From positions 868,001 to 932,000 of the forward strand of contig NW_020194552.1 in the NCBI RefSeq assembly GCF_002865645.1: a DNA stretch of 64,000 nt. The letters are read 5' to 3'. The position numbers were made by a program, and so were the translations under genes. The stretch comes from Hyaloscypha bicolor E (lineage: Eukaryota > Ascomycota > Leotiomycetes > Helotiales > Hyaloscyphaceae). The first letter of the stretch is position 1; each line of letters starts with the position of its first letter. Under the pieces are notes generated by a model. It was not told where the DNA came from, ran no database searches, and worked only from the letters and a program-made list of their open reading frames with translations. Below, one piece after another: positions 48,623 to 60,973 of this stretch.

Positions 48623-51600
48623 ATAATAAGTAAATTATATAAAATATATTATATTATAAAGTATTAATTTACTTTATTATAACTAGAAATATAGCTTATT
48701 TATAAGTCTAATTAATCTTTATATATTATGAAATAGCTTAATATCTATTATAGTTATCTGAAATACTAATATTTCCGAATTTATAGATATTTTTAGAATC
48801 TCGGAATCTGTATTTATTTTCGGAACTAATATTAGACTAGCTTCGGAATATATCTTAGTTATTAGATTAAGAATTAGAGCTTTTTCTAAAAAGAAAATTA
48901 TTAGAATTATAGATTATATTATTAATATCTTTAAGCTAGTCTTTTATAATTTCTTTAGGTCTAACTAAAGGTTCTTTTTCGGGATTCCTAACTCTTATAT
49001 TAGATTTTTAATAGATATATATATGGCTTATATAAGGCAACTATTATTACTTTCCCTAATATATTTATTAATCTTATTTTATCTTAGTAACTTCTTTTCT
49101 CTAATTAGGTTATAAACCTTATAATACTAGTATTACTATAAGACCGCTTATTACTTGAGATCTAACTAGGAATAAAGGAGTTCTTCCTGGAATTCCTTAT
49201 TAATTCTTTGTAATTTTTATAGCAGGCTTATTCTAGCTAACTAGAAAGCCGGCCTCTTAGTCTAATAAAGTTATATAGGTATATTAGAAGTCGGGTATAG
49301 GATCCTGAACTATCTAAAAATAAAGCCGGAAGTTATAGGAAGGAACTCGGATTACTAGAAAGCTTATTAGAAAAGTTGAAATTCTTATTATAAAATTTGG
49401 GAAGCTTATTAGAAATACTAGTAATCTCATATAAGAATCTGGGAAATATCTTAAAATTCCTAGTATTCTTATACGAGAACTTGGGAAGCCTATTCGGATT
49501 ATTAGTATTTCTATATAAAAACTTGGGAAATATATTCGGATTATTAGTATTCCTGTTTAGACTATTAGTATTCTATTATATTACTTTCGGGATTTACTAG
49601 GAGTTATTAGGAACCGGTTTCGGGATCTTTATTATTTTTAAAGAAAGGTCCGGGATTTGTTTAGTATTATTATAATAGAGATATTTAAGTAATTAGAAGC
49701 TTATTATTATTATAGGCAGGAAATAGATATAGAATAAAATTATAATATATATTAAGTATATTCTAATTAGGCTTATTATAGTTTTTAATATTATTTATAT
49801 TAAGATTATTATTAATTTCTTTCTTAATTATAAATAGCTAGTATCTTTATATATATATTAGAAAAAGTATTTAGTAGCTAGTAAATACTAAATTATATAA
49901 AGACTTCTGGGAAAAAGACTTTAAAAAAAGAACTAGTAGTATTCCTAGTAATATTATAAGATAATTAAGGATTAAAGTTATTAGAAATATAAAAAATATA
50001 ATAAAGAAATTGTTTTATAAGTAAGTCAAGTAAATATTATAAAAATAAATAGTAAGGTAATACTAAAATTATTAAGTAAGTATAAAAGGTAATACTAGTA
50101 AGTATTTATAGTCTTAGAAAACCGTTTCTAATACTTTAGAGCTAAAAGGGCTAAGAGAGAATTCTTGTAATTATTAACTAGCTTCTTTATATTTCCTAAA
50201 AGCTTAACTAGGAATTATTTATTATATATTAATAAATAGCTCTTATATTATATAAGATATTTAATAAATATCTTATTACTATATTTTATAATATATTTAT
50301 TTACGAGATATTCTAGCTTATAGGACTTCTATTTATTAGTATTTCCCGTAATTTCTTCTACTAGTTCTTGAATATTTGGCTTGGATTTTCTAAATAGATC
50401 TTCTTTTTTAGGAGCTAGCTAAAGGTATATAATAAAGATTATATAATAAATCTTCTAAGAAAGTAAAAGATCTAGCTTATATATAAGGTAATTAATCTTT
50501 CTTATAATTATAAAGGGTCTTATATATTATTCGGAAAGCTTCGGATTAGGTTTCCTAGATAGGCTATAGCCTTTATATAGCTTTAGGTATACTTTATTAC
50601 TAATTTCTAAGGAAATTAGTTAATATTTAGTATTATAGCTTTCCTTAGTAGTATTTATAGTAAAATTAATTAAGACCTAGATATCTAAGTAATATAGCTT
50701 ATAAATAACTAAGGGAAGTTCTTATTTCTATTCTAATATAATAAGGCTTAATCCTATATTAGCCTTTATTTCTATAATAACTTTATTAGGGCTGTATTTA
50801 ATTAGTATATAAAAGGAATTATCTAAAATATATTAAAGAGATAATATATTATTAGATTAGGGAATTTCCGGGTATTTATATATATAATAATAAAAGGTAA
50901 TCTTAATATACTAGTTTTTAATTTCGGATTACTTATTAGTTTATAGATATTATATAATTAAATAGAAAAGCTTAGTATTAAGTAATATAAAAATCTTTCT
51001 CTAAACTACTAATATAAACTTGAAATCCCGGTCGGAAATAAACTTTTTTAGAATACCCCAGAATATAAATAATAGTATTCTAACTAGAATAGTAATCTAA
51101 TTTTCTATAGTATATATATTATATCCGGGAATAAATAGGGACTTATAGGGAAACTTATAGGTATTTATTATAAGATAGTTAAAGGTACTATAGCTATTAA
51201 TAAACTAGAGTATAACTATATTAATTTCTAATAATATAAGAATAAAATCTATAGTAATTATATAAAATAAATAGGAAATAATATAAATAGGCTAAAGTTT
51301 ACTATTTAATTAGATATAGAGAATAGTATTTATAAGGCAGCTCGGGTAATACTTAATAAAGTTCTTAATCTTTTTAGTTAGTCTAAGAATATAAAATAGT
51401 TTTAATTCCTGAACTATTTTTAAGATTCTGAAATATTTCGGGCTATAGGCTTCCTTAAATATATCTTAAAGAATTATATTAGAAATATATAATCTATCTC
51501 GGCCTTTTATTATTATATTATATAATAGACCGTTTTTAATAAAGAATAGAACCTCTAGCCAAATATATAATTTAGAAAGCTTATTATTTATATATTCTAG

Positions 51601-53153
51601 AAATTAGAGAGTTTACTAGAAATATAAATCCTTAGTATATCCGGTTACTATATATTCTCTGAATTTCTCGGTTATATATATTTCTAATATTATATAAATA
51701 TTATTAAAAGTATTATTTTTAGAGATATTCTTTAGTTTAAAGATATAAAGTTTAGAAAATATATTAGAAATAATATTTGTTTTTTTAGAGATATAATATA
51801 TTTTTAGGCTAAATTAGAAAAAGTATTATAATATATAATATAAGTATATATTTACTTAATTAGTATTAGAAGTTATAAGTATAACTTAATTATATACTTT
51901 ATAAATAATAAAGTAATTAGTAAGAATAATAATCGAATACTTTAATAAGTAAAATATAATATATAAATAATAATAGATATATATAAGGCAAGTAACTTCT
52001 AGCTTTATTAAATAATAATTCTTTTTTATAGGACTAAGAAGCTTACTAAGAAATAAAATAGGCTAAACTATTATAGAAGAAATCTTTATTAGGTCCTTAG
52101 ATATCTTATAATTCTTCTTAAAATAAAAGAATATAATTTTAAAACTATAAGTATTTAAGGTATTAATTTTCATATAAATAACCTTTTTAGGATTATAATA
52201 TATTAGAAATCAAGAGTCGGAAAGATAACTTCTTATTAACTTAAAGAAAGCCTTTTCTAAATTAGTTAGTTCCCAGATAAAATAGATATAGAACTTCTTT
52301 CTCTTAGGTCTAATTTAATTCTATTTATATTTCTTTACTAATATCTCGGTCTTATATTATTATAAAGGCTCAATTATCTTTATATAAAAAGGAATATATT
52401 ATCTAAGAAATCCTATTATTCTAATAAAAGTTTCAAGTTCCTTAAATAAGAATAGATATATAAGATTCTTAATTACTAATATATACTTTTTAGTTATAAA
52501 TATTTCGAGTTCGTCTATTCGGTATCTAAGAAGCTAAATAAAAGAATAAACCAGAAAAGACTTTATTAGAGAAAGAAAAAGACCTATTTTAGTAAATAAA
52601 AAAAAGATTTATTAAAGATAGTAAATATATTAATTAGTAATCTTAGAAAAGATAACTATATTATTAATAAATATATAAGCGAAATCTCTATATAAATATA
52701 GCTTTCTATCTATAAACTATTAAATATATACTAGAGAATTCTTGAACTCTATTAATATAATTTTGGACTATTCTTGGCTATAGTAACTAATAATAATAAA
52801 GTATTTCCTATATTCGGGCTTAATTAGAAATTAGTAAAAAAAAGCAGAACTATTAATATATAAGATATATTATATATTTTATAGAGCTTTAATAACTTCT
52901 AATTAAAGTAGTATTAGATAAGTATTAGAAATAGCCTATTTATTTAATAGTCTGAAATTAATTACTAGATATATCTTATATTTCTCTTTTATAATTTTCT
53001 AGACTATAAATACTATATAACTAAATAATATCGGGAACTTTACCTAATCTATTAGGTCCTTTATATATAGACTATTAAAGATATTATTAATTACTCTCTA
53101 ATTCTTAAAACTAATAAAATAGACTTTTATAGAGATCTTCTTATTTTTTGTAA
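48623..53153 (-). mobile_element. Ty3/gypsy element on the minus strand, 3' part, RIP-degraded
   Basis: Read on the minus strand, the sequence around 50500-50620 gives KVYLKLYKGYSLSRKPNPKL, the integrase C-terminal region of fungal gypsy elements. That around 52100-53140 gives reverse-transcriptase remnants (KVYFISFKN near the right end, then AKNSPKLY, then a decayed catalytic region). Stops are frequent. The same element continues to the right of the younger insertion, from 60974 on. LTR ends were not located; they may lie between 48623 and 49700. Confidence 0.6.
49355..49566 (+). repeat. 42-bp tandem repeat, five units
   Basis: TTGGGAA-type starts recur at a strict 42-bp period (G triplets at 49399, 49441, 49483 and 49525), with one more diverged unit upstream. 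The plus frame is open for 67 codons and encodes 14-residue repeats (NLGSLFGLLVFLYK). The exact period in multiples of three suggests an ancient coding or regulatory repeat of the gypsy 3' region. Confidence 0.75.
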
Positions 53154-53446
53154 TGTGTGCAGGGACGCACGTGACTTAAGGGCATATAACAAACCTTGGA
53201 TATCGCGGGTATTAATCAGGGAGTTCGGTAGCCCTTTAATATCCCAACTAACTACTATTTATATCATATGTATTAGGCTTATAAATCACTAATTATATAT
53301 ATATTATCGGGGCCTCCTATTTAGAGGGGGCTTCCCTGAACCTCACAGGAGAGACAGAGATTAGTTCTATACTGAATTTAATACTATGGTTTCATAACAT
53401 ACTAATTCATTCTATTATCTTATTACCTACTAATAAATACCTCACA
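53154..53446 (+). repeat. 5' LTR of the 7.8-kb gypsy element
   Basis: 293 bp, same length as the 3' LTR; the differences I see are transitions, more of them in this copy. Both contain GCACGTGACTTAAGGGC. Confidence 0.9.
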
Positions 53447-53568
53447 AGCTAATCTCTTTACCCTCAAAGGAGGTAGTTTAATAAGTAATCATATCTCGAA
53501 ATCTGCGAAATATATGACCCCTTACCAAAGCTATTCCTATAAAGGAAGTTAACCAGATTAACCCCGAT

Positions 53569-54948
53569 ATGGGTAACGGTAAAGGCTCGTCTAATACTTT
53601 TAACGGGGCCCCTCAGGAGCCTCCGAGAGCCAGTAATAATGACGGAAATAATCCCGGTAATAATTAAGACGCCGAGATTAATGCCCGAGTCACTGCCGCC
53701 CAAGCTACGGAATAGGGCTTGCGTACTAAAGTCAAAGCGCTCTAATAAAAGCAAGAATTAGTAGATGTAATTAACTAGCGTATCCTATAGTTAGAGTAAT
53801 ATAAGGGTACCCTCAGGGATACCTTGCGGTTTACTATATCTCGTAGAAACTCTATTTATAAGTCTACCCCCTCTTCCTCGGTAATTCCTACCAGGGAACT
53901 TCCTGAAATGGGATTAGAACCCATTCCCTTTCCTAATATAATAAGCTTTAAAAGTAATCTCAATACTATCCGTCAGAAGCCACTATATAATGTCCTAAAA
54001 ATATATTTGGACCGAGAGAAGCTTCTTAAGGTCCGGACGCCTGACTTATATTATGGAAAGTCCCTTAAGGAATAGAGGATATTTATATCCTCCTGGAAGG
54101 CAGTCTTTAGGACCTAGCCTTAGACTTATAATAGATACTCTTCTAGAATCAACTCTACTATAAGTGCCCTTAGGGACGAACCTCACAATACTTGGGAGGC
54201 TATAATAAAGCAAAGCCCACTATTATATAAGGTTTATTAGGAGTAATTCAAGGCCTACTTGGCTAATATACTCCAAGCACCTCAAACCCGTTAATAAGAT
54301 ACCTTTGAGAAACTCCGAGATCTTTATTAGAAGGACAGTGAGACAGTTACTGAGTTATATACTCGGATAATTAGTCTCGAAGTTAACCAGGACCCACGCC
54401 CTGAGAGAGACCGGGTCCGGACTCTTAATACTACTTTATCTAACTATAAGACTCATTAGATACTTGTATCTATTCTCTCAGGAAATAAGGCAGTATCTAT
54501 TTCCGAGTAACTTAAGAAAGCTCAGAAAGCAAAATATACTACTTATCCCAAATTAAGGAAAGCAAAGGCGGGGGAGTCTAGTAAGGGCAATTCTGCCCCC
54601 AAGAACTCTAACTTAGCGAATTCTGATTTGCAAGGCCATCGAAAAAGGAAGAATAAGTTCCGAAAATCACGTGAGAAACCCTCAGGTAATGCTTTAGCCC
54701 CTTTAAGGCCTTAATAAAGTACTAGTTCTATTTCAGGTATAGTTTATTAGACTTATAGACAGAAAGAATACTTCTCAGGAAGTGCGAAGTATTTCAAGTA
54801 TGCCAAATAGGCTCGGCAGAACCCTAATAAGGCCAAAATCATAGAAGAGTCAAGGCATCTATAGAAGCAGGTTAATGCCATTATTATAGAGGAGCGCTCC
54901 AGAGGAGATCCTCCTAAGGAATAGGGAAAAGGGAAGGCCAAATCTTAA
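53569..54948 (+). pseudogene. gypsy gag (459 codons), broken by in-frame TAG/TAA only
   Basis: From the ATG (MGNGKGSSNTFNGAPQEPP) the frame continues to 54948 without a frameshift. It is interrupted by more than 20 stops, all TAG or TAA and none TGA, in positions fitting former CAG, CAA or TGG codons. The middle has the helical capsid-like region (LRDLY..DSETVTELYTRII) and the end is basic (GHRKRKNKFRKSREK). It would form the particle of the element; in this state it cannot be translated. Confidence 0.75.
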
Positions 54949-54949
54949 A

Positions 54950-57900
54950 TATTAATAATTTTGGCCATAATAAAAAAGGCATATTACTTCGCATAACTAT
55001 TCAAGCAAAATTAATATAGCCAGAAGTAGGTACCTCAGAAATATATAGCGAACTCGGTAATACCGGGTCAGACTATAACTTCCTTAATAATAATTAGGCT
55101 CAAAGCCGGGGCTTTACTGCCTTAGCTAAGTATAACTAAGAGTTTATAACCTTTTATAGGAATAGATTTAAGGTCTATTAAGCCTATAATCTTGAGGTAT
55201 TTATTATAGATAATTATAGCGAGATATATTCTTTTAAGCTCCGGTTCTATAAATATAAGAACATTGGCTCTTATAGCCTCGTCTTTAGTATAGAATTTTA
55301 TAAAGTAATCCTTATATAATATATAGACTATATCAAGAAATAATAGGTATACGTACCTATATAGCCTAATAATATTGAGATCCTAATACCAAAAGAATTT
55401 AGTAAGGAGCTTAACTAGTATCCTGAGCTAGTACCTCAAGTTTTATTCTTGACTAAAGGCAAATATAACTGTCCTAAATAGTAGGCTTCGTATATTTATA
55501 ATAATTACTAGGTCTCTGCTTTATTATATGGTTCTGGTAATACTAAATAGGAGTTTTTAACGCGGCAAATTAATACTCTCCGGAAAGGGGCCTTAGAGGT
55601 ACCTATCTACCTCCGGGATAATAAATACGAAGACTTCTCAGAGGTTTTTAACCCTAATAAAGCTTCGGAACTTCCTAATCTTGGCGGTATTAAATACTTT
55701 ATTAATATAGATAATACGGTCCCGTATAGGCCTTTATATAATCTATTAGAGACCTAACTAGAAGCATTGCGTCTATATTTACAGGATACGCTTCGTAAAT
55801 ATTAGATAAGGCCTAGTAAAAGCCTAGTAAGGGCGCCTATTCTTTTTATTCCCAAGAAGAATAGAGAACTACGCCTTTATATTAATTATTATAGACTTAA
55901 CCAAGTCATAATCAAGAATCGGCATCCGCTTTCTCTTATTAATAAGATCCTTAACCGGCTCCGAGAAGCCAAGATCTTTATAAAGCTAGATCTCAAGAAT
56001 ATATATTATTAGATAAGAATTTATAAAGAATATAAATAAAAGACGGCTTTTAGGACCCGCTATAGCTATTTTAAATATCTTATAATACCTTTTAGGCTAG
56101 CTAATATACTAGCCATATTTCAAGCATATATTAATACTATACTTATAGGGCTTCTGGATTATTTCATGGTTATTTATTTAGATAATATCCTTATTTACTC
56201 CCGAAATAAGGCTAAATACTATAATTATGTTTGCCAGGTACTTACTAGGCTACGTAAAAATAACCTATTTTATAAACTCAATAAATACAAGTTTAATATT
56301 AAGGAAGTCAAATTTTTGGGCTTCCTTATTAAAATAGAAGGTATTCATATAAATCCTAAATAGGTCCGTAGTATTATTAAATAGCCAGAACCAGAATTAT
56401 TTCATAATATTCAAGTATTTCTTGGATTTACTAATTTCTACCACAGGTTTATCTACTATTACTCTCAGGTAACTATAGGCTTAATAAACCTCTTAAAAGA
56501 AATAGAAAAGGGCCGGAAATCCGGTTCCTTTATATAAATAGATAAAGCAGCTAAAAGCTTTGAGACTTTAAAAAAAGCTTTTATTATAATGCCTATCCTA
56601 GTTCATTTCGACCCTTCCAAGAAAATTCATATTAAAACTAATATGTCAAAATTCGTAATTACTAGTACCATTTCATAATAAGTTAATCCTAGTAATAGCC
56701 CAAAAAAACACTAGTATCTAGTAGTATTCTAGTCCCGGAAACTCTCCAGAGCCAAACACAACTATAGTACCCATAATAGGGAGCTACTTGCGATTATTAA
56801 AGCCTTTAAGTATTAGTGCTATTATCTTAAAGGGTCCAGGTTTATAATTAAGGTTATTATAGACTATAATAACCTCTAATACTTTATGGAAATAAAATAT
56901 CTAGAGAACTATTAAGCATATTAGGTAATATACCTTATAATATATGATTTTAATATTATTTATTATAGAGGCGCCTCAAACCTAGCAGACGGATCTAGTA
57001 AAAGACCTAATTATAAAGAAGGTCCTATTAATATAACTTGGCTTCTAATCTTTTAGAACAAGTTAAAGAGAGCTTTTATAGTTGCGATTTAGAGGTCCTT
57101 ATAAATGTCTAAAGAGTCCCCTCTTTGAAATAGGCATTATTTAATGCTTGCCATATCCGTAGTAGCCAAGAAGAAATATTTACTATAAGACGAGTAAATA
57201 GATTATCTTATAAATCCCTTAACTATAAAATTAGTTAAGAAGCAAGATATGGGGAGATGCCTTAAAGGCTCCGCTACTATAGCTAAAATAATAAGGGTAT
57301 TTATGACCGTATTACTTAATAAAACCAAAGACTTCTTAGTTTCCCGAGTTTTTGAATTAGATAGTTATAAATACCTAATTCCCCATATATAAATATACGT
57401 GGCTACTAAAAGAGCTATAATACTAGCCCCTCTATCTAAATCCCTTCTAGATATTATCCAGGTAGCTTAGAGAAACAATTCTCGATATTAGAATATCGTG
57501 AAATAGAGGCTTAGTAAGAAAGACACTAAGGGAAAAGAAATCTGGAAAAATAATTCGGGCCTACTTAGGTACTATTCAAGAATTATTATACCTAATAATC
57601 CCGCTTTACGTTAAGAAGTCATAAAGCTTTATTATAACGACCTAATAGCTAGATATTATAGAGTAAAGAAAACTCTCGAGCTCCTTAGAAAGTCCTAGTA
57701 TTAGGAGAATATAGAAAGAGACATTTGCGATTATTATCGAGAATATAATATCTACTAGAGAATTAAGGCAAAGAGGCATTTGCCATATGGCCTACTTGGC
57801 AGTTTACTATAGCCTAAGAGACCCTGGAGTGAGATCTCTATGGATTTTATTATAGGTCTGCCGCTATATAAGAACCTAGCAAGAGGTCCCGATTTTAATA

Positions 57901-58935
57901 TAATCCTTATAGTTATTAACCGGTACTCTAAAATAGCAAGGTATATTATATACTATAAGACTATTAACTTTCCGGAGCTTACTAAGATTATATAGGAACA
58001 TGTTTTCTTAATCTTTGGCTCCCCTAATAGAATTATTTCCGACCAAGAAACGGTATTTACTAGCTAGTTCTAGTCCGCTTTCTACTTCTACTTAATATGC
58101 AAATAGTATTTGAGTATAGCTTATTATTCTTAGATAAATAGTTAGACAGAAAGGCAGAACCAGGCCCTGGAATACTACCTGAGATATTATTATAATACCC
58201 AAAAGAATAACTAGTTTGAGAAATTATCTTTTACGGAATTTGCATATAATAACTTAAAATATTAGGTTTTATAGGACATATCTTTCCATATATATTACGG
58301 ATATTACCCTCAACTTCTATAAAATCCTAAGGACAGGATTATAAGAGAGGTACTAGTTATATACAAGAGGCTAGAAACCCTTAAAGCAAAGCGGAGAAAG
58401 CTTAAGGATTTGTGGCATTATATATAAAATAACCGGGAAACCTACTATAATAGGTACTAGTTAGCTAAATATTACTCCAAAGAAGCCTGGATAATACTAT
58501 TAATAAGGAATATTAAACTTAAGGCAGGAAAGCTTAAGCCAAAATTTATAGATCTATTTAGGATCCTTAAATATATTAGTAATTTGGTATATAAGTTAGA
58601 ACTATTAAGTATATATAATTATTTATATTTAACTTTCCATATTTTCTTTCTTAAAGAGTATATGGCAAAAAAGAGTCAGGAGCCATACCTATACTTCTCC
58701 GGAGAACTTCCGGAATTAGCGAATAATAATAAAGAACAAGAATAGGAAGTAGAAGCCATTATTAATTACTAATAAGATAATAGAAATAAGAAGTAATAGT
58801 ATTTAATTAAATAGAAAGCCTAGCCTAAAGATTATAATACCTAGTTACTTGCTTTCCCTAACCTTGAAAATTCCAAGGAACTTCTAAAATTATATAACCG
58901 AAACCATAGCTTAGAATCCGAAACTACCTCTTAAT
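54950..58935 (+). pseudogene. gypsy pol: protease, RT, RNase H, integrase, chromodomain
   Basis: The protease active site reads NTGSD at 55059-55073 (DTGSD expected). RT gives IFIKLDLKN, AFRTRYSYFKYLIIPF and YLDNILIYS (YLDD expected; open stretch 56166-56363), then EVKFLGFLIKIEG. RNase H gives RAKHNYSTHNRELLAIIKAF. Integrase shows the zinc-type N terminus (CDYYREYNIY near 57730), WSEISMDFIIGLP near 57830 and SDQETVFTS. The C terminus (58736-58920) is chromodomain-like with W positions as TAG. Both active-site changes are G-to-A. Pol is in another frame than gag. Confidence 0.75.
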
Positions 58936-59735
58936 AATCTCTTAAGGTCAAAAAGAATTCTGGACTACTAAGAAAAAGACTACTCAAAAGAAAGAAAGAA
59001 CCTAAATAGCCAAGAAAAGGCCCGGAACGGTAATAGAAATGCTCTTTCCCTAGGTTTTTTACCTATAAAGATTTTCTAGGGTTTTATTAAGGCTTACGAG
59101 AATCATATTCAAATTATTAGAAAAAGGTTTAGGATTAAGAAAGATTTATTATAGGTAAACTAGCTACGGGTATCTCAAATAAACAAACTCTAATTCCCAC
59201 AAATTCCCAATTCCCAAAGCAAGAATACTAGATACCGGCCCTATTTAGGACTTAGTAAAGAATTAGCTAATACTTTCCGGAATCCGCTTATCTCTTAACG
59301 GGACATAGTCATACTATAATAATATTAGTATTAAGGATATTAAGAGGAGCAAGTAAGGAACTTATAATAGCCATATATGCCTTATAAAAGGCCCGAACTT
59401 CTGAAATCAGGTCCCAAATAGCCATGAGTATTGCATTATTAGCGCTTAAAGCACTAGTAGTAAACTACTTAGTAATCTCGGCAGTGAGCTTAGTAATAAG
59501 GTCAATACCTTAAAGGTAGATATCGCGGTATTCCTTCAAGGAATTAGCAAGTACCTAAGCGCATTAGAAAAAACTTACTTTTAGGACACTAACCCAAGTA
59601 GTATTATTATCTGCCTTATCGAGACAGGAAGAAGAATTCCGAAGCTTATTAGTATTCTTCCAGTCTTCGAAAACCCAATTAATAGCATTATCCTCGTTAG
59701 CATAATACTATTTAGGATATACTTCAAGAAATTTC
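58936..59735 (-). other. degraded 3' part of the antisense frame region
   Basis: The minus strand continues downstream of the antisense frame with fragments in shifting frames (for example RPLRNFLKYILN and IGFSKTGRIL) interrupted by stops. No family is recognised. It probably belonged to the same antisense gene before damage. Confidence 0.35.
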
Positions 59736-60035
59736 TTAAAGGTCATAATAGTATCTTCCCAGGACCGGCAAGCCTCTAATAAGCAGCGAGGAATCTGAAA
59801 TCGCATTAGCTTTAATAAATATTAAAGCTAAAGAACTTACTAATATATAAGACTCAGAACCCTTATTATAATAGTCATAATTCTTCTTGCCAGGTGCTAT
59901 GGCATATAAGGTAAAGGGATTAATAAGCAAATACTTGAAATATTTCAAGCATCTGCCAGTAACAGGAAAGGAGGCTGCGAGGTCACCTTTGCGCTTATTA
60001 TTGCGGGGACGGATAACGAAGCCAGAAGAAGACAT
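59736..60035 (-). CDS. antisense open reading frame between gypsy pol and 3' LTR (99 aa, likely truncated)
   Basis: The frame starts at ATG (60033-60035) and reads MSSSGFVIRPRNNKRKGDLA, a basic N terminus, then GRCLKYFKYLLINPF. It runs opposite to gag-pol. Upstream on the minus strand are a pyrimidine-rich leader and a TATA box at 60165-60172. The frame probably once continued further; stops appear after about 60 to 99 codons. It is not related to any protein I can name. Antisense frames in this position are known from some plant Ty3/gypsy elements. Confidence 0.5.
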   Translation of the reverse strand: MSSSGFVIRPRNNKRKGDLAASFPVTGRCLKYFKYLLINPFTLYAIAPGKKNYDYYNKGSESYILVSSLALIFIKANAISDSSLLIRGLPVLGRYYYDL

Positions 60036-60164
60036 TATAGAATTAATTGAAAATAATTAAAGAAGACTTGGAGAAGGGCAGAAGAAGAGGCTAGAAGGCA
60101 ACGACAGAAAAAGTTATGTGTGGTTATTGGAAAGGAAGAGAGCGCGTAGCGACGCGAAGAGGTC

Positions 60165-60172
60165 CTTTTATA
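60165..60172 (-). promoter_or_regulatory. TATA box for the antisense frame
   Basis: TATAAAAG on the minus strand, about 130 nt upstream of the antisense ATG. A CT-rich leader without RIP damage lies between. Confidence 0.5.
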
Positions 60173-60680
60173 GAGGTGGAGAACTACCTGGATTAACTAC
60201 CAGTTTTCGCGCTAGTCCTAATCGGAAACCAGCGTAACCGATTAACGCATGCTCCCAGGAGCCCGCAAATAATCTCCAGGACCTCAGAAATATTCGCATG
60301 GGTTTCTCATACGAATATTCATCAAATACTTTCCATGTAGCTATTCAGATTATTCTAATACGAGATCTAACAGGTGGTATTGGTTTCGTGGGGTAGCGCC
60401 TTGGCACTTTAGATCGAGCCAATCAGAACGCTCAGATCCCAAACGAAATCGCGATTACCGGCTAGCCCCCATACCTGGGGTGTAATTACCCTTCCTTCTC
60501 GCTTACTCAGCCCCGATCTGATTAGACGATTTTTACGTCCATTGTCTAGATTGCATTAGCAAAACCACCTCCCAAGACACTGGAAGTTTACGTTAATTGA
60601 ATAAATAATCGATTAAATATTTACCAGGATAGATTAATGAATCTTGGGGACAAGATCCTAGGAGAGAGGCATAGTTATAA
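60173..60680. other. undamaged non-coding region before the 3' LTR
   Basis: This region keeps normal GC content in the middle of an AT-rich block. It probably contains the antisense promoter and, at its right end, purine-rich AGGAGAGAGG (60659-60668), a candidate polypurine tract set about 12 nt from the LTR. A 60-codon plus-strand open frame at 60637-60819 runs into the LTR and is chance. Confidence 0.45.
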
Positions 60681-60973
60681 TGTGTGCAGGGATGCACGTG
60701 ACTTAAGGGCATGTGACGAACCTCGGATATCGCGGGTGTTAATCAGGGAGTTCGGCAGCCCTTTAATATCCCAACTAACTACTATTTACATCATATGTAT
60801 TAGGCTTATAAATTACTAATTGTATATATGCCATCGGGGCCTCCTATTTAGAGGGGGCTTCCCTGGACCTTATAGGAGGGACAGAGATTAGTTCTGTACT
60901 GAATTTAATACTGTGGTTTCACAACACACTAATTCATTCTATTGTCTTATTGCCTACTAATAAACACCTCACA
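60681..60973 (+). repeat. 3' LTR of the 7.8-kb gypsy element
   Basis: 293 bp; it retains more CpG and CpA sites than the 5' LTR. Confidence 0.9.

Larger units (their letters stand above)
53154..60973 (+). mobile_element. Ty3/gypsy chromovirus (7,820 bp), youngest element of the nest
   Basis: Two 293-bp LTRs (53154-53446 and 60681-60973) start TGTGTGCAGG and end CCTCACA. Between them lie gag, pol with protease, RT, RNase H, integrase and chromodomain on the plus strand, then an antisense reading frame, then the 3' LTR. Damage is lighter than in its neighbours, especially in gag and in the last 1 kb. It splits a minus-strand gypsy element. The flanking pentamers TGTAA and TTTTA do not match, so no target-site duplication can be claimed. 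Confidence 0.85.

Noticed and set aside
49397..49600. The 67-codon frame as a real membrane protein gene
   Set aside because: It consists of tandem repeats inside a degraded transposon and has no promoter or neighbouring coding signal.
53569..54948. Reading TAA/TAG as glutamine (an alternative genetic code) would open gag fully
   Set aside because: Host genes in the window end with TAA, TAG and TGA, and RIP explains the same pattern.
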